Assembly: GCA_016702605.1 (NCBI GenBank)
Contig: JADJDQ010000002.1
Coordinates: 393,001-457,000, forward strand
DNA: 64,000 bases
Direction: 5' to 3'
Origin: Candidatus Intricatilinea gracilis
Lineage (GTDB): Bacteria > Pseudomonadota > Gammaproteobacteria > Burkholderiales > Burkholderiaceae_C
Both the position numbers and the translations under genes were made by a program. Shown in pieces: positions 39,301 to 46,384 of the stretch (positions within the stretch are counted from its first letter, which is position 1; each line of letters opens with the position of its first letter). The notes under the pieces were generated by a model. The model had not been told where the DNA came from. It ran no database searches and worked only from the letters and a program-made list of their open reading frames with translations.

Positions 39301-39441
39301 GATGTGCTGCTTGCCTGGACCAGCAGCCATCTCGGCCCACGCGCCATGCCAGCCGCCCGCAAGGCCGCGGGGGTGATTCGTGTCAACGCGGCCCTGGCGC
39401 GCCGCGTGGTGCCCGACCTGGCGCGCTGGCTGGGCCACTGA
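36376..39441 (+). CDS. Exported M1-family aminopeptidase
   Basis: 1021 aa from the ATG at 36376, which gives a signal peptide ([20 protein letters not shown]). The N-terminal beta domain is followed by the exopeptidase motif [18 protein letters not shown]. The zinc site is [26 protein letters not shown]: His376, Glu377, His380 and Glu399. The C-terminal ERAP1-like helical domain carries two low-complexity inserts, a Val/Gly/Thr/Ser-rich one near residues 735-775 and a Gly-Ala/Ser-Pro one near 830-850. By family it removes N-terminal residues from peptides in the periplasm or outside the cell. Confidence 0.93.
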   Translation: [1021 protein letters not shown]

Positions 39442-39482
39442 GCGCCAGTTGCCGGATCGACCCGGATAGTCGATACGCTCGC

Positions 39483-39959
39483 TCAATAGTTGTCGGAGCG
39501 TTTGGCCTTCTTCGAGTCGGCCGAACACGGGCCGGTCCACTTGCCCTGCATGGCGTATTTGATGGTCATGGCCGGGCCGCCGGCCTGCACGATGTTCATC
39601 GACATGTCACCTTCATAACTGTCGGCGGCATATTTGATGCGGCCTGTGCCGTCCATCGTGCCCTGTTTGCCGGTGCATTGCATCTTCCAGTTGACGGTGT
39701 CACCGACGACCTTCTGCTCCTTGATGACGCAATTCTGCTCACGCTGCGACATGTCGGGCACCAGGTCTTTCTTGGTGACACACTGGCTGACGGTCTGAGG
39801 CGGCAACTTCATGGGCATGCCGACCATCTCCATGCTGACCTTGACCTCCCAGTTGCCCTCCTTGCGCTCGGCTGCCTGTGCCGTGGCGGTGCTGGCCAAT
39901 ACTGCAGCACACATTAAGCCGGCGAATCTCTTGCCTGTGGGTTTCATGTTTGCCTTCAT
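39483..39959 (-). CDS. Secreted DUF3617 protein
   Basis: 158 aa. The signal peptide is FAGLMCAAVLASTATAQA. The mature protein begins ERKEGNWEVKVSMEMVGMPMKLPPQTVSQCVTKKDLVPDM and contains a further Cys pair, NCVIKEQKVVGDTVNWKMQCTGKQGTMDGTGRI, which is the DUF3617 pattern of a small beta-barrel with conserved Cys. It ends in a Lys-rich tail. The function is unknown. Its gene faces the peptidase convergently, with 41 bases between the stops. Confidence 0.88.
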   Translation of the reverse strand: MKANMKPTGKRFAGLMCAAVLASTATAQAAERKEGNWEVKVSMEMVGMPMKLPPQTVSQCVTKKDLVPDMSQREQNCVIKEQKVVGDTVNWKMQCTGKQGTMDGTGRIKYAADSYEGDMSMNIVQAGGPAMTIKYAMQGKWTGPCSADSKKAKRSDNY

Positions 39960-40176
39960 GGTTTGAGGTGTCGCCTACTTTACTGACCGCAATCACCAGG
40001 GCATATGGGGCGGCGCATGATCAGAAATCTGATCTGGATGATTTTGCCTATCAGTTTGCAGGCAAGGTCGACAGCTTACGCCGCTGCCTGTGCACTGATA
40101 TGGTGGATATCAAGAATCGTCTGCTCGAAGCCAATACAGCCGTCCAGTTTCTGCAGGCCGAGTTGTCGGGCGATCG

Positions 40177-40510
40177 TTGCCGTGTGCGGCTGCGCTGTTG
40201 GTGGCCGGGCTGGCAACCGCAGGTGACGCGCCCGTTGTGGCTGCGGCGGCGTACCTGATCGAGATCGACGGCAGGGTGTCGTGGTCACGCCATGCCGACA
40301 CCCCGCTGCCGCCGGCCAGCCTCACCAAACCGATGATGGCACTGCTGGTCGACACGGCGCTGGTCCATCAACACACCCGCCTGGCAGCGCAAACGCTCAC
40401 CGACGAATCCGCCGACACGGCCACACCCATTGCGCCGCTGCTGGCGCTGGTGTGGCAGCTGTGCCGCCACCAGCCCGTGCGCGTGGTGGCACTGCTGCAC
40501 CAGCCTGTGG
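40177..40510 (+). pseudogene. Remnant of a D-Ala-D-Ala carboxypeptidase (S11) gene, N-terminal end
   Basis: From a TTG at 40177 the frame encodes a signal-like start (LLVAGLATAGDAPVVAAAA), then YLIEIDGRVSWSRHADTPLPPASLTKPMMALLVDTAL. SLTK is the Ser-x-x-Lys catalytic motif of penicillin-binding-protein-type carboxypeptidases, and the surrounding text is the usual S11 opening. Full-length proteins need SxN and KTG motifs 60 and 150 residues later; neither is present. The frame instead runs into unrelated sequence. I read it as a truncated, probably non-functional gene. Confidence 0.55.
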
Positions 40511-40519
40511 CCACACGCG

Positions 40520-41142
40520 ATGGCCCTGGTCGGTGTGGCCATGCTGTTGCAGAGTCACCCCGTCGATACAAGTCGAGTTGTGCCCGACCTCGGCACGCCG
40601 GCGCTGCATCGACATGTGCCGACAGCGGCGACCGGGCTGATTCATCTGGCGACGCAACTGATGCAGCCCGTGCCCTTGAACATCGATCCGGAACTGCAAC
40701 CCGGCAGCACGTGGACCAGCACCTTGGCACAACAGGCACTGGTGCTCGTGCTGACGATCGGCGGCGCGGCCTGGGCCTGTTCATGGCCATCGGCATCGGC
40801 ATCGGCATCGGCATCGAAGTGGGTCTGGCCAGGCAGCGGTGGCGCAACTGGCCGGAGTTGGTCACCGTGGCGAAGTTGATCGTGTTCGCCGCTCTCACCA
40901 CGCTGCGCAACCTCGACTACCGCAGCGAGGTGCTCCTGTGGCAGCAGACCACAGCGGTGTCACCGCACAAGGCGCGAGCCTTCAACAACCTCGGTCATGC
41001 CTACAGCGCTGCGGGTTGCGGGGTGTTGGCCGAAGCCGCCTATCGGCACGCCCAGGCACTGAACCCGAACTACACCCTGGCACGCGACAACCTGGCCAGC
41101 CTGATCGAGCGAGGTATGGCTGCGTCAGCCCCAGGTTGCTGA
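40520..41142 (+). pseudogene. Decayed TPR membrane protein gene, C-terminal end
   Basis: In one frame (40520-40786) the product includes LIHLATQLMQPVPLNIDPELQ and a following hydrophobic helix, the signature of tetratricopeptide membrane proteins with an LNIDxxxP segment. The continuation, RWRNWPELV...LRNLDYRSEVLLWQQTTAVSPHKARAFNNLGHAYSAAG...AEAAYRHAQALNPNYTLARDNLASL, lies in another frame up to the stop at 41140-41142. It contains at least one complete TPR. The two parts are joined across a CATCGG repeat. The upstream end merges with the carboxypeptidase remnant, so the stretch looks like two genes collapsed together. Confidence 0.5.
40788..40823 (+). repeat. CATCGG tandem repeat at a frame junction
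   Basis: Five perfect copies of CATCGG (40788-40817) plus a sixth with one mismatch (CATCGA). It sits at the point where the recognisable TPR-protein reading changes frame and encodes alternating Gly-Ile in one frame or Ala-Ser in another. Confidence 0.85.
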
Positions 41143-41222
41143 CACCCACCAACCTGGCAAGCGACCACCTCGGACAACCAGCAGGCGCAACCAGCAACGA
41201 ACCGCCGGACGCGTCTGGCAGA

Positions 41223-41840
41223 TCAGCCTGCAGCGACGTGGCAATCGGCGCGAGCCGCTCGCAACACACCCGCCAGGTTGTGGTCGAGCAGGTCGACCGG
41301 ATGAGCGTTGTTCAGCCACGAGTTGGGCTGAGCGAACCAGGCCGCCAGGTTCCAGCCGTCGAACTCGGCGGCGAGTTCGATCACCACCTTGCGGGGACCA
41401 CGTTTGATGCTGAGGTCGTCCAGGTCGAACTGGAACATCGGTACCCAGAAGGTGTCGCGCCACTCGAAGCTGAACAGTTCGGCCGTGACGATCAGCCGCG
41501 CCAGGCTGGCCACGTCACCATTCGAATGGCCCTGCAGCCAGCGCACCAGATCGTCACCACGCGCCAGCCCACCACTGGCGCGAAACGCCACCTGCAAGGC
41601 CACAAAGCCGGCTTCGCTCGGATAACCGCCGATGTGCCCCACGATGGCACCGGTGGGTTGCAGGCTGGCCACGGCCGCAGCCGATCCGGGCCGCAACAAC
41701 TCGGCCGTGGCCGCCCCCAAACTGGAGGCACCCGGGCGGCTGTCATCCCGGCTGTCCGGGCCGGACAAAGGCGCCACAACACGTGGCCTGACGCCGAAGG
41801 CCTGTTTGAGGGCACGCGATGGAGACTGGAAAAAGTTCAT
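41223..41840 (-). CDS. DUF2384-like protein (MbcA/ParS/Xre antitoxin C-domain type)
   Basis: 205 aa from the ATG at 41840. The N-terminal 60 residues are variable. The core is LARLIVTAELFSFEWRDTFWVPMFQFDLDDLSIKRGPRKVVIELAAEFDGWNLAAWFAQPNSWLNNAHPVDLLDHNLAGVLRAARAD. The segment AAWFAQPNSWLNNAHPVDLLD matches the toxin-binding domain of MbcA/ParS/Xre antitoxins (PNxxLxGxxPxDLL). No RES-domain toxin is adjacent, so it may be an orphan or serve another role. It lies just downstream of the Crp/Fnr gene on the same strand. Confidence 0.65.
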   Translation of the reverse strand: MNFFQSPSRALKQAFGVRPRVVAPLSGPDSRDDSRPGASSLGAATAELLRPGSAAAVASLQPTGAIVGHIGGYPSEAGFVALQVAFRASGGLARGDDLVRWLQGHSNGDVASLARLIVTAELFSFEWRDTFWVPMFQFDLDDLSIKRGPRKVVIELAAEFDGWNLAAWFAQPNSWLNNAHPVDLLDHNLAGVLRAARADCHVAAG

Positions 41841-42019
41841 GAAGCGGCCCTTGCGAAAGCGGACTCCGGTCGCACGGCAGGTAACGCCGCGCCCCGCGAG
41901 CATCCTTGCCGCAAGCGGACGGGTCTGTGCGCCAGCGCACGCAGGCGACCCAGGCTTGTCCGCCCAGGCAGGACGGACGGCGCCGGGCCGACCCGGCACC
42001 GGCGCCCCGCCAGGGTGTT

Positions 42020-42760
42020 TCAGGTCGAGTCGACCCGCTTCCGATCTGGCAGCCAGCAGGACACGGCTTCGAGTCCGCCCCGGTCCACGATGCGCAAGCT
42101 GCCGCGTTGGTAATCGATCAGGCCCTGGCGCTTGAGTTCGAGCGCTGCCGTGGTGACGCCAGCGCGGCGCACACCCAGCATCTGGGCCAGATGGGTATGC
42201 GTCAACATCAGTTCACCACCTCGACTGCGCAGTTCACTCATCAATATCCAGGAGGCCAGCCTGGACTTGATGTCGTGGAGTTGGGCACATGCGGCCAGGG
42301 CCGCCACATCCTGCAAGACGGTCCAGACATAACGCGAGAACAACAGCAACATCGGCGGGCGCCGTGCCACCAGTTGCTGCAACTCGAGGCCGTCGATACA
42401 CCAGGCCGGCCCGGCGGTTTGAACCCACGACGAGAATATGCCGGCGTCGATTCCGACGCCATATTGCACACCTACCGCACCTTCGAACCCTGCCAACCCG
42501 AGCGCCAGGCTGGCATCACCAGCGCCCGATTCACCTTGCCGCACACACAGCGCAACAGTAGCGCCAGTGAGGAAATAGGCCACCTTGCGGTCCGCCTCGG
42601 CACCCTGAAGCAAATCGCCGACGGTCAGTTCGACCATGGTGCAGCGGCGCCTCAGCAAAGCCTGATCGGACGCCGCCAACTGCGCCACCAGGCCATTTTC
42701 GGAGAAAATCAAGACAATCTCCGTCGAGTGATACGAAAATAGCCCGGGAAAACCAGTCAA
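42020..42760 (-). CDS. Crp/Fnr-family transcriptional regulator
   Basis: 246 aa. The N-terminal cyclic-nucleotide-like domain (about 20-130) is diverged and lacks the cAMP-binding RGE-S motif and the Fnr cysteine cluster. The C-terminal winged helix is clear: HDIKSRLASWILMSELRSRGGELMLTHTHLAQMLGVRRAGVTTAALELKRQGLIDYQRGSLRIVDRGGLE, with the recognition helix around VRRAGVTTAALELKRQ. The effector is unknown. An AT-richer region of about 500 bases lies upstream, probably with its promoter. Confidence 0.85.
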   Translation of the reverse strand: MTGFPGLFSYHSTEIVLIFSENGLVAQLAASDQALLRRRCTMVELTVGDLLQGAEADRKVAYFLTGATVALCVRQGESGAGDASLALGLAGFEGAVGVQYGVGIDAGIFSSWVQTAGPAWCIDGLELQQLVARRPPMLLLFSRYVWTVLQDVAALAACAQLHDIKSRLASWILMSELRSRGGELMLTHTHLAQMLGVRRAGVTTAALELKRQGLIDYQRGSLRIVDRGGLEAVSCWLPDRKRVDST

Positions 42761-43268
42761 GCTCTCACAGGCTGCCTATCTGTCATTTCCCTGAACCCTT
42801 CGTATATACCCCGATGGTGCGCCGCGAGTGCCCCCAGGCACTCTCGCGACGACCTTGTGCAAAGCCTGACGACCAAGCCGGCGCAGTATACGCGAGCACC
42901 CTGCGCACTTTTCCTCGTCAGTTTGCAGCGGGTTGCCGGCGCTTATTCGAGCGGTATGCGGGCCCATTCCGATCGAGTTATGTACGGTATCGGACATACT
43001 CTCGGATACTGACTCGTCGACCCGCTCGAACGATACGGACGACGCCGTGGGCAGGCCGCCGCGGTGATGGTCGGCGCCACAAACGATTGCGCTGCGCGGG
43101 CCGCCCCGAGCCTTGCTGCGCGTTCATCGAGCGTTTTGCGTTCGTTGTCGCACAGACCCCCGATGGCCTCGGTATCTATGGTGGAAGCATCGGTCTGAAC
43201 AGCTATGCAGGCCGTGCTCGCGGCCAGTCGGCCGCCTGCTTCCCTCGACAGACTCACAAGGAACGACG
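42761..43268. other. Gene-free region between Crp/Fnr regulator and CsbD gene
   Basis: About 510 bases between divergent genes. Open frames exist but have no starts, codon pattern or domain I can support. The first 60 bases upstream of the regulator are AT-rich (TATATA-like at about 42802), consistent with promoters. A ribosome binding site AAGGA precedes the CsbD start. No RNA gene is recognised. Confidence 0.4.
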
Positions 43269-43451
43269 ATGAACAAGGATCAAGTCAAGGGCATCCTCAA
43301 GGACAACCTGGGCAAGGCACAGGAAAAGGCTGGCGATCTGGTCGGCAGCGCCGAACAGCAGCGCAAGGGCTTGGCCAAGCAGGTGGAAGGCAAGGCACAA
43401 AAGGCCGTGGGCGATGTGAAGGAAGTCGTCAAGGACGCCACCCACAGATGA
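43269..43451 (+). CDS. CsbD-family stress protein
   Basis: 60 aa. The whole protein is one CsbD domain: MNKDQVKGILKDNLGKAQEKAGDLVGSAEQQRKGLAKQVEGKAQKAVGDVKEVVKDA (key pieces KGILKDNLGKAQEKAG and KGLAKQVEGKAQKAVGDVKE). It is highly charged and helical. CsbD proteins are induced in general stress and stationary phase, and their activity is unknown. Hairpins follow the stop. Its start has AAGGA upstream. Confidence 0.92.
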   Translation: MNKDQVKGILKDNLGKAQEKAGDLVGSAEQQRKGLAKQVEGKAQKAVGDVKEVVKDATHR

Positions 43452-43454
43452 GCG

Positions 43455-43490
43455 ACAGCCCGGCACCACACGATCGTGGTGCCGGGCTGT
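43455..43490 (+). terminator. Strong 15-bp hairpin after CsbD gene
   Basis: ACAGCCCGGCACCAC (43455-43469) is the exact reverse complement of GTGGTGCCGGGCTGT (43476-43490), with a 6-base loop. It begins four bases after the CsbD stop. There is no clean T-run, so it may be a stabiliser or processing site as well as a terminator. Confidence 0.7.
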
Positions 43491-43510
43491 CTTGCGGCAG
43501 AGCCCTTCGG

Positions 43511-43534
43511 CAAGGCCCCGCTGGCGGGGCCTTG
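43511..43534. terminator. Second hairpin, likely terminator for the minus-strand remnant
   Basis: CAAGGCCCCG (43511-43520) pairs with CGGGGCCTTG (43525-43534) across the loop CTGG, a 10-bp perfect stem. It lies just past the stop of the minus-strand gene remnant at 43542. Confidence 0.65.
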
Positions 43535-43541
43535 GTCGTGA

Positions 43542-43650
43542 TCAGGTCTTGCCGAAGCGGGCCTTGGCGTCTGCCATGCACGACGTCTTGGCATCACCGG
43601 CCAGCCCGTCACACTTCTCTGTCGCCACCTTGTTGGCGCTCGAACCGAAT
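43542..43650 (-). pseudogene. C-terminal remnant of a Cys-containing stress-cluster protein
   Basis: The minus-strand frame ending at 43542 encodes NKVATEKCDGLAGDAKTSCMADAKARFGKT. This matches the repeat-like end of small exported proteins found near CsbD/BON/DUF883 stress genes in Burkholderiales (pattern EKCDALxGxAKxxCxxxAKARxGK; recognised from memory, not searched). Upstream codons in this frame do not give a signal peptide or the preceding repeat, so most of the gene seems lost. The terminator-like hairpin still follows it. Confidence 0.45.
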
Positions 43651-43793
43651 GTCGGCCAGCACACCGACACATCGGGCGACACGGCGCAGGCTGCGGGCAA
43701 CCTGGCGTCCGGCCTCGCGTGGTGGTGCCTGCGCCTCATGTGCAAAGACACCTCGAGGCACAAGCTGGACTCCCACAGGCAGGAGCAACGACC

Positions 43794-45230
43794 ATGAACT
43801 CATCGGCGAACTTGTCGACAAGCGCGGCAGCGACCCGCAGCGAATCGGACAGCTTCGGCGCCATCGACGTGCCGGCCCGTGCCTTGTGGGCGGCACAGAC
43901 CGAACGAAGCCGGCGCTTCTTTGCCATCGGCACACAACTCATGCCGCAGGCCATCGTGCATGCGCTGGCCAACGTCAAACGTGCTGCCGCCGACGTGAAC
44001 CTGGGGCTCGGCCTGCTCGACGCGGCCAAGGCCCAGGCCATCACCACCGCCGCAGCACAGGTGGCGGGCGGTGAGTTCGACGATCAGTTTCCGCTGTGTG
44101 TCTGGCAGACCGGCTCGGGCACACAGAGCAACAAGAACGTCAACGAAGTAATCGCCAACCTCGCGTCGATGGCACTCGGTGGTGTGCTGGGTGGCCAGCG
44201 GCTGGTCCATCCCAACGACGACGTGAATCTGGGGCAGTCGTCCAACGACGTCTTCCCGACCGCCATGCACGTGGCCGTGGTGCTGGCGACCCGGCCGATG
44301 CTGCGGGCGCTGGGTGACCTGCGCCAGGCCTTGCAGTTCAAGGCAGACGAGTTCGCGCCCATCCTCAAGATCGGGCGCACCCATCTGCAGGACGCCACAC
44401 CCATCACCTTCGGGCAGGAGTTCGGGGGGTACGCCGCTCAACTCGCATTGGCCGAAGCGGCCATCCGCCAGCAGCTGGTGATGGTGCGCGCCCTGTCCAT
44501 CGGTGGCACAGCCGTGGGCACGGGGCTCAACACCCATCCGAAGTTCGGCGCAGAGGTCGCCAGGGTGCTGGCCGAACGGCTGGGTGAACCGTTCGTGGTG
44601 GCGGACAACCTGTTTGCCGCGATGGCCGGCCACGAGGCCTTGGTCGGCCTGCATGGTGCCCTACGCCTGTTGGCTGTGGCGCTGACCAAGATCGCCAACG
44701 ACATCCGCCTGATGGGCAGCGGCCCGCGGGCCGGCATCGGCGAACTGCGTCTGCCGGCCAACGAGCCGGGCAGCTCGATCATGCCGGGCAAGGTCAACCC
44801 GACCCAGGTCGAGGCGCTGACCATGGTCTGCGCCCAGGTCATGGGGCATGACGTGGCGATTGGTTTCGCAGCCAGCCAGGGCCACTTCGAACTCAACGTG
44901 TACAAGCCCTTGATTGCACTCGATGTGCTCGACAGCCTGCGCCTGCTGGGCGACGCCATGACGAGTTTCACCAACCACTGCGTCGCGGGCCTCGAGGTCG
45001 ACACCCAACGCACCACCGAGTTGCTGAACCGTTCGCTGATGCTGGTGACCGCGCTGGCGCCGCACATCGGCTACGACCGAGCCACCGCCATCGCCAAACG
45101 CGCCCACGCCGAAGGGCTGAGCCTGCGCGAGGCCGCACTGGCCGAAGGTGATGTCAGTGCCGACAACTTCGACCGCTGGGTTCAACCGGCGGCCATGGTC
45201 GGACACGACCATTCCTCATCGGGCCCATGA
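43794..45230 (+). CDS. fumC: Fumarate hydratase, class II
   Basis: 478 aa, with AGGAG eight bases before the ATG at 43794. Fumarase/aspartase superfamily motifs: WQTGSGTQSNKNVNEVIAN, HPNDDVNLGQSSNDVFPTAMH, KIGRTHLQDATPITFGQEFGGY and the signature GSSIMPGKVNPTQVEA at about residue 326. The pairing of THLQDATP with NDxVNxxQSSND is diagnostic of FumC rather than aspartase. It is the cytosolic, iron-free enzyme of the TCA cycle. It is the first of three same-strand genes, with a 10-base gap to the esterase. Confidence 0.95.
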   Translation: MNSSANLSTSAAATRSESDSFGAIDVPARALWAAQTERSRRFFAIGTQLMPQAIVHALANVKRAAADVNLGLGLLDAAKAQAITTAAAQVAGGEFDDQFPLCVWQTGSGTQSNKNVNEVIANLASMALGGVLGGQRLVHPNDDVNLGQSSNDVFPTAMHVAVVLATRPMLRALGDLRQALQFKADEFAPILKIGRTHLQDATPITFGQEFGGYAAQLALAEAAIRQQLVMVRALSIGGTAVGTGLNTHPKFGAEVARVLAERLGEPFVVADNLFAAMAGHEALVGLHGALRLLAVALTKIANDIRLMGSGPRAGIGELRLPANEPGSSIMPGKVNPTQVEALTMVCAQVMGHDVAIGFAASQGHFELNVYKPLIALDVLDSLRLLGDAMTSFTNHCVAGLEVDTQRTTELLNRSLMLVTALAPHIGYDRATAIAKRAHAEGLSLREAALAEGDVSADNFDRWVQPAAMVGHDHSSSGP

Positions 45231-45240
45231 CCCTCGACCC

Positions 45241-46317
45241 ATGACAAGACGATTGCGAACCTCGGCCTGGATCAGGATCTTTCAGCGCGGCATGGCCGCC
45301 ATGACACGGCAGGCCGTCAAGACATCGACCCGGGCGTTGGCCAAGACCTTGATGCCCACGCCGGCAAGGTCACCCGCCAGATCGGCAGGCCGACGACCGG
45401 CCGGATCAGCGGCCAGACGCAAGGCACCGGTGGTGGACCACAACTGGACCTTGGGGGTCGCGGTCGGGGCCAGCGGGGCACGGCGCTTCAGGCTGTACAG
45501 CCCGCCCGACCTGCGCCCCGGCGAACACCTGCCTTTGCTCGTGATGCTTCATGGTTGTGGCCAGGACGCCACCAGCTTTGCCGCCAGCACACGCATGAAC
45601 CGCGTCGCCCAGCGTGAACGTTTCCTGGTGCTCTACCCCGAGCAGGATTACCTGGCCAACCCCCAGGGCTGCTGGAACTGGTTCGCCACCCGCTCGGGCC
45701 GAGCCTACGGCGAAGCCGAACTCATCATGACCGCGGTCGACCAGGTCTGCCTGCAGCATCAGGTCGACCCCGAACGTGTGGCCATCGCCGGCCTGTCGGC
45801 AGGTGCCAGCATGGCTGCCCTGCTGGTGACACGGCACCCCGATCGATTCAGGGCCCTGGTGATGCATTCGGGCATTGCACCCGGCACGGCCCATTCCACG
45901 CTGACAGCGCTGGGCGCCATGCGTGGTCACCGCACGACCCTGCCGCTGGTGGCCACGGCACTGACGATGGAAGCCAATTGGCCACCCCTGCTGGTGATCC
46001 ACGGTGATGCCGACACGCTGGTGGCGCCACGCAACGGGCTGGCCGCCGTGCAGGTCTGGGCCAGGGCGGCGGGGGCGCGTGCCACCGCGGCGCGCAACAT
46101 GCAGCGTGGCAAACGTTATCCGATGGCCGTGACCGAGTTCAGACGCAAGGGACGCGCGATGGCCACGCTGGTGGCCATCGATGGACTGGCCCATGCCTGG
46201 AGCGGCGGCCTGCCCAGCAAACCCTTTGGCGACAGCCTGGGGCCCGATGCTTCACGCATGACCTGGGCCTTTGCCGCCAGGCAGTTTCGCTCCCAGCCCC
46301 ACGACGACCCACGATGA
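45241..46317 (+). CDS. PHB-depolymerase-family esterase
   Basis: 358 aa. After a 60-residue basic, Ala/Pro/Arg-rich N-terminus, the esterase domain starts RLYSPPDLRPGEHLPLLVMLHGCGQDATSFAASTRMNRVAQRERFLVLYPEQD. The lipase box is GLSAGAS with Ser186. The acid is in IHGDADTLVAP and the His in IDGLAHAWSGG. The HGCGQD opening and WNWF segment are typical of the poly(3-hydroxybutyrate) depolymerase/LpqC family. It has no obvious Sec signal peptide or substrate-binding domain, so it may act inside the cell on PHB or other esters. Confidence 0.85.
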   Translation: MTRRLRTSAWIRIFQRGMAAMTRQAVKTSTRALAKTLMPTPARSPARSAGRRPAGSAARRKAPVVDHNWTLGVAVGASGARRFRLYSPPDLRPGEHLPLLVMLHGCGQDATSFAASTRMNRVAQRERFLVLYPEQDYLANPQGCWNWFATRSGRAYGEAELIMTAVDQVCLQHQVDPERVAIAGLSAGASMAALLVTRHPDRFRALVMHSGIAPGTAHSTLTALGAMRGHRTTLPLVATALTMEANWPPLLVIHGDADTLVAPRNGLAAVQVWARAAGARATAARNMQRGKRYPMAVTEFRRKGRAMATLVAIDGLAHAWSGGLPSKPFGDSLGPDASRMTWAFAARQFRSQPHDDPR

Positions 46318-46384
46318 CCCGGTACGCCAGCAGGTGCTTCGATCTACGATGCACGCCCATCCAGCCAAGCACGAGGACCACACC

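Noticed and set aside
42943..43257. A 104-codon minus-strand open frame in the region upstream of CsbD
   Set aside because: No ribosome binding site, domain or plausible composition; left as unassigned intergenic DNA.
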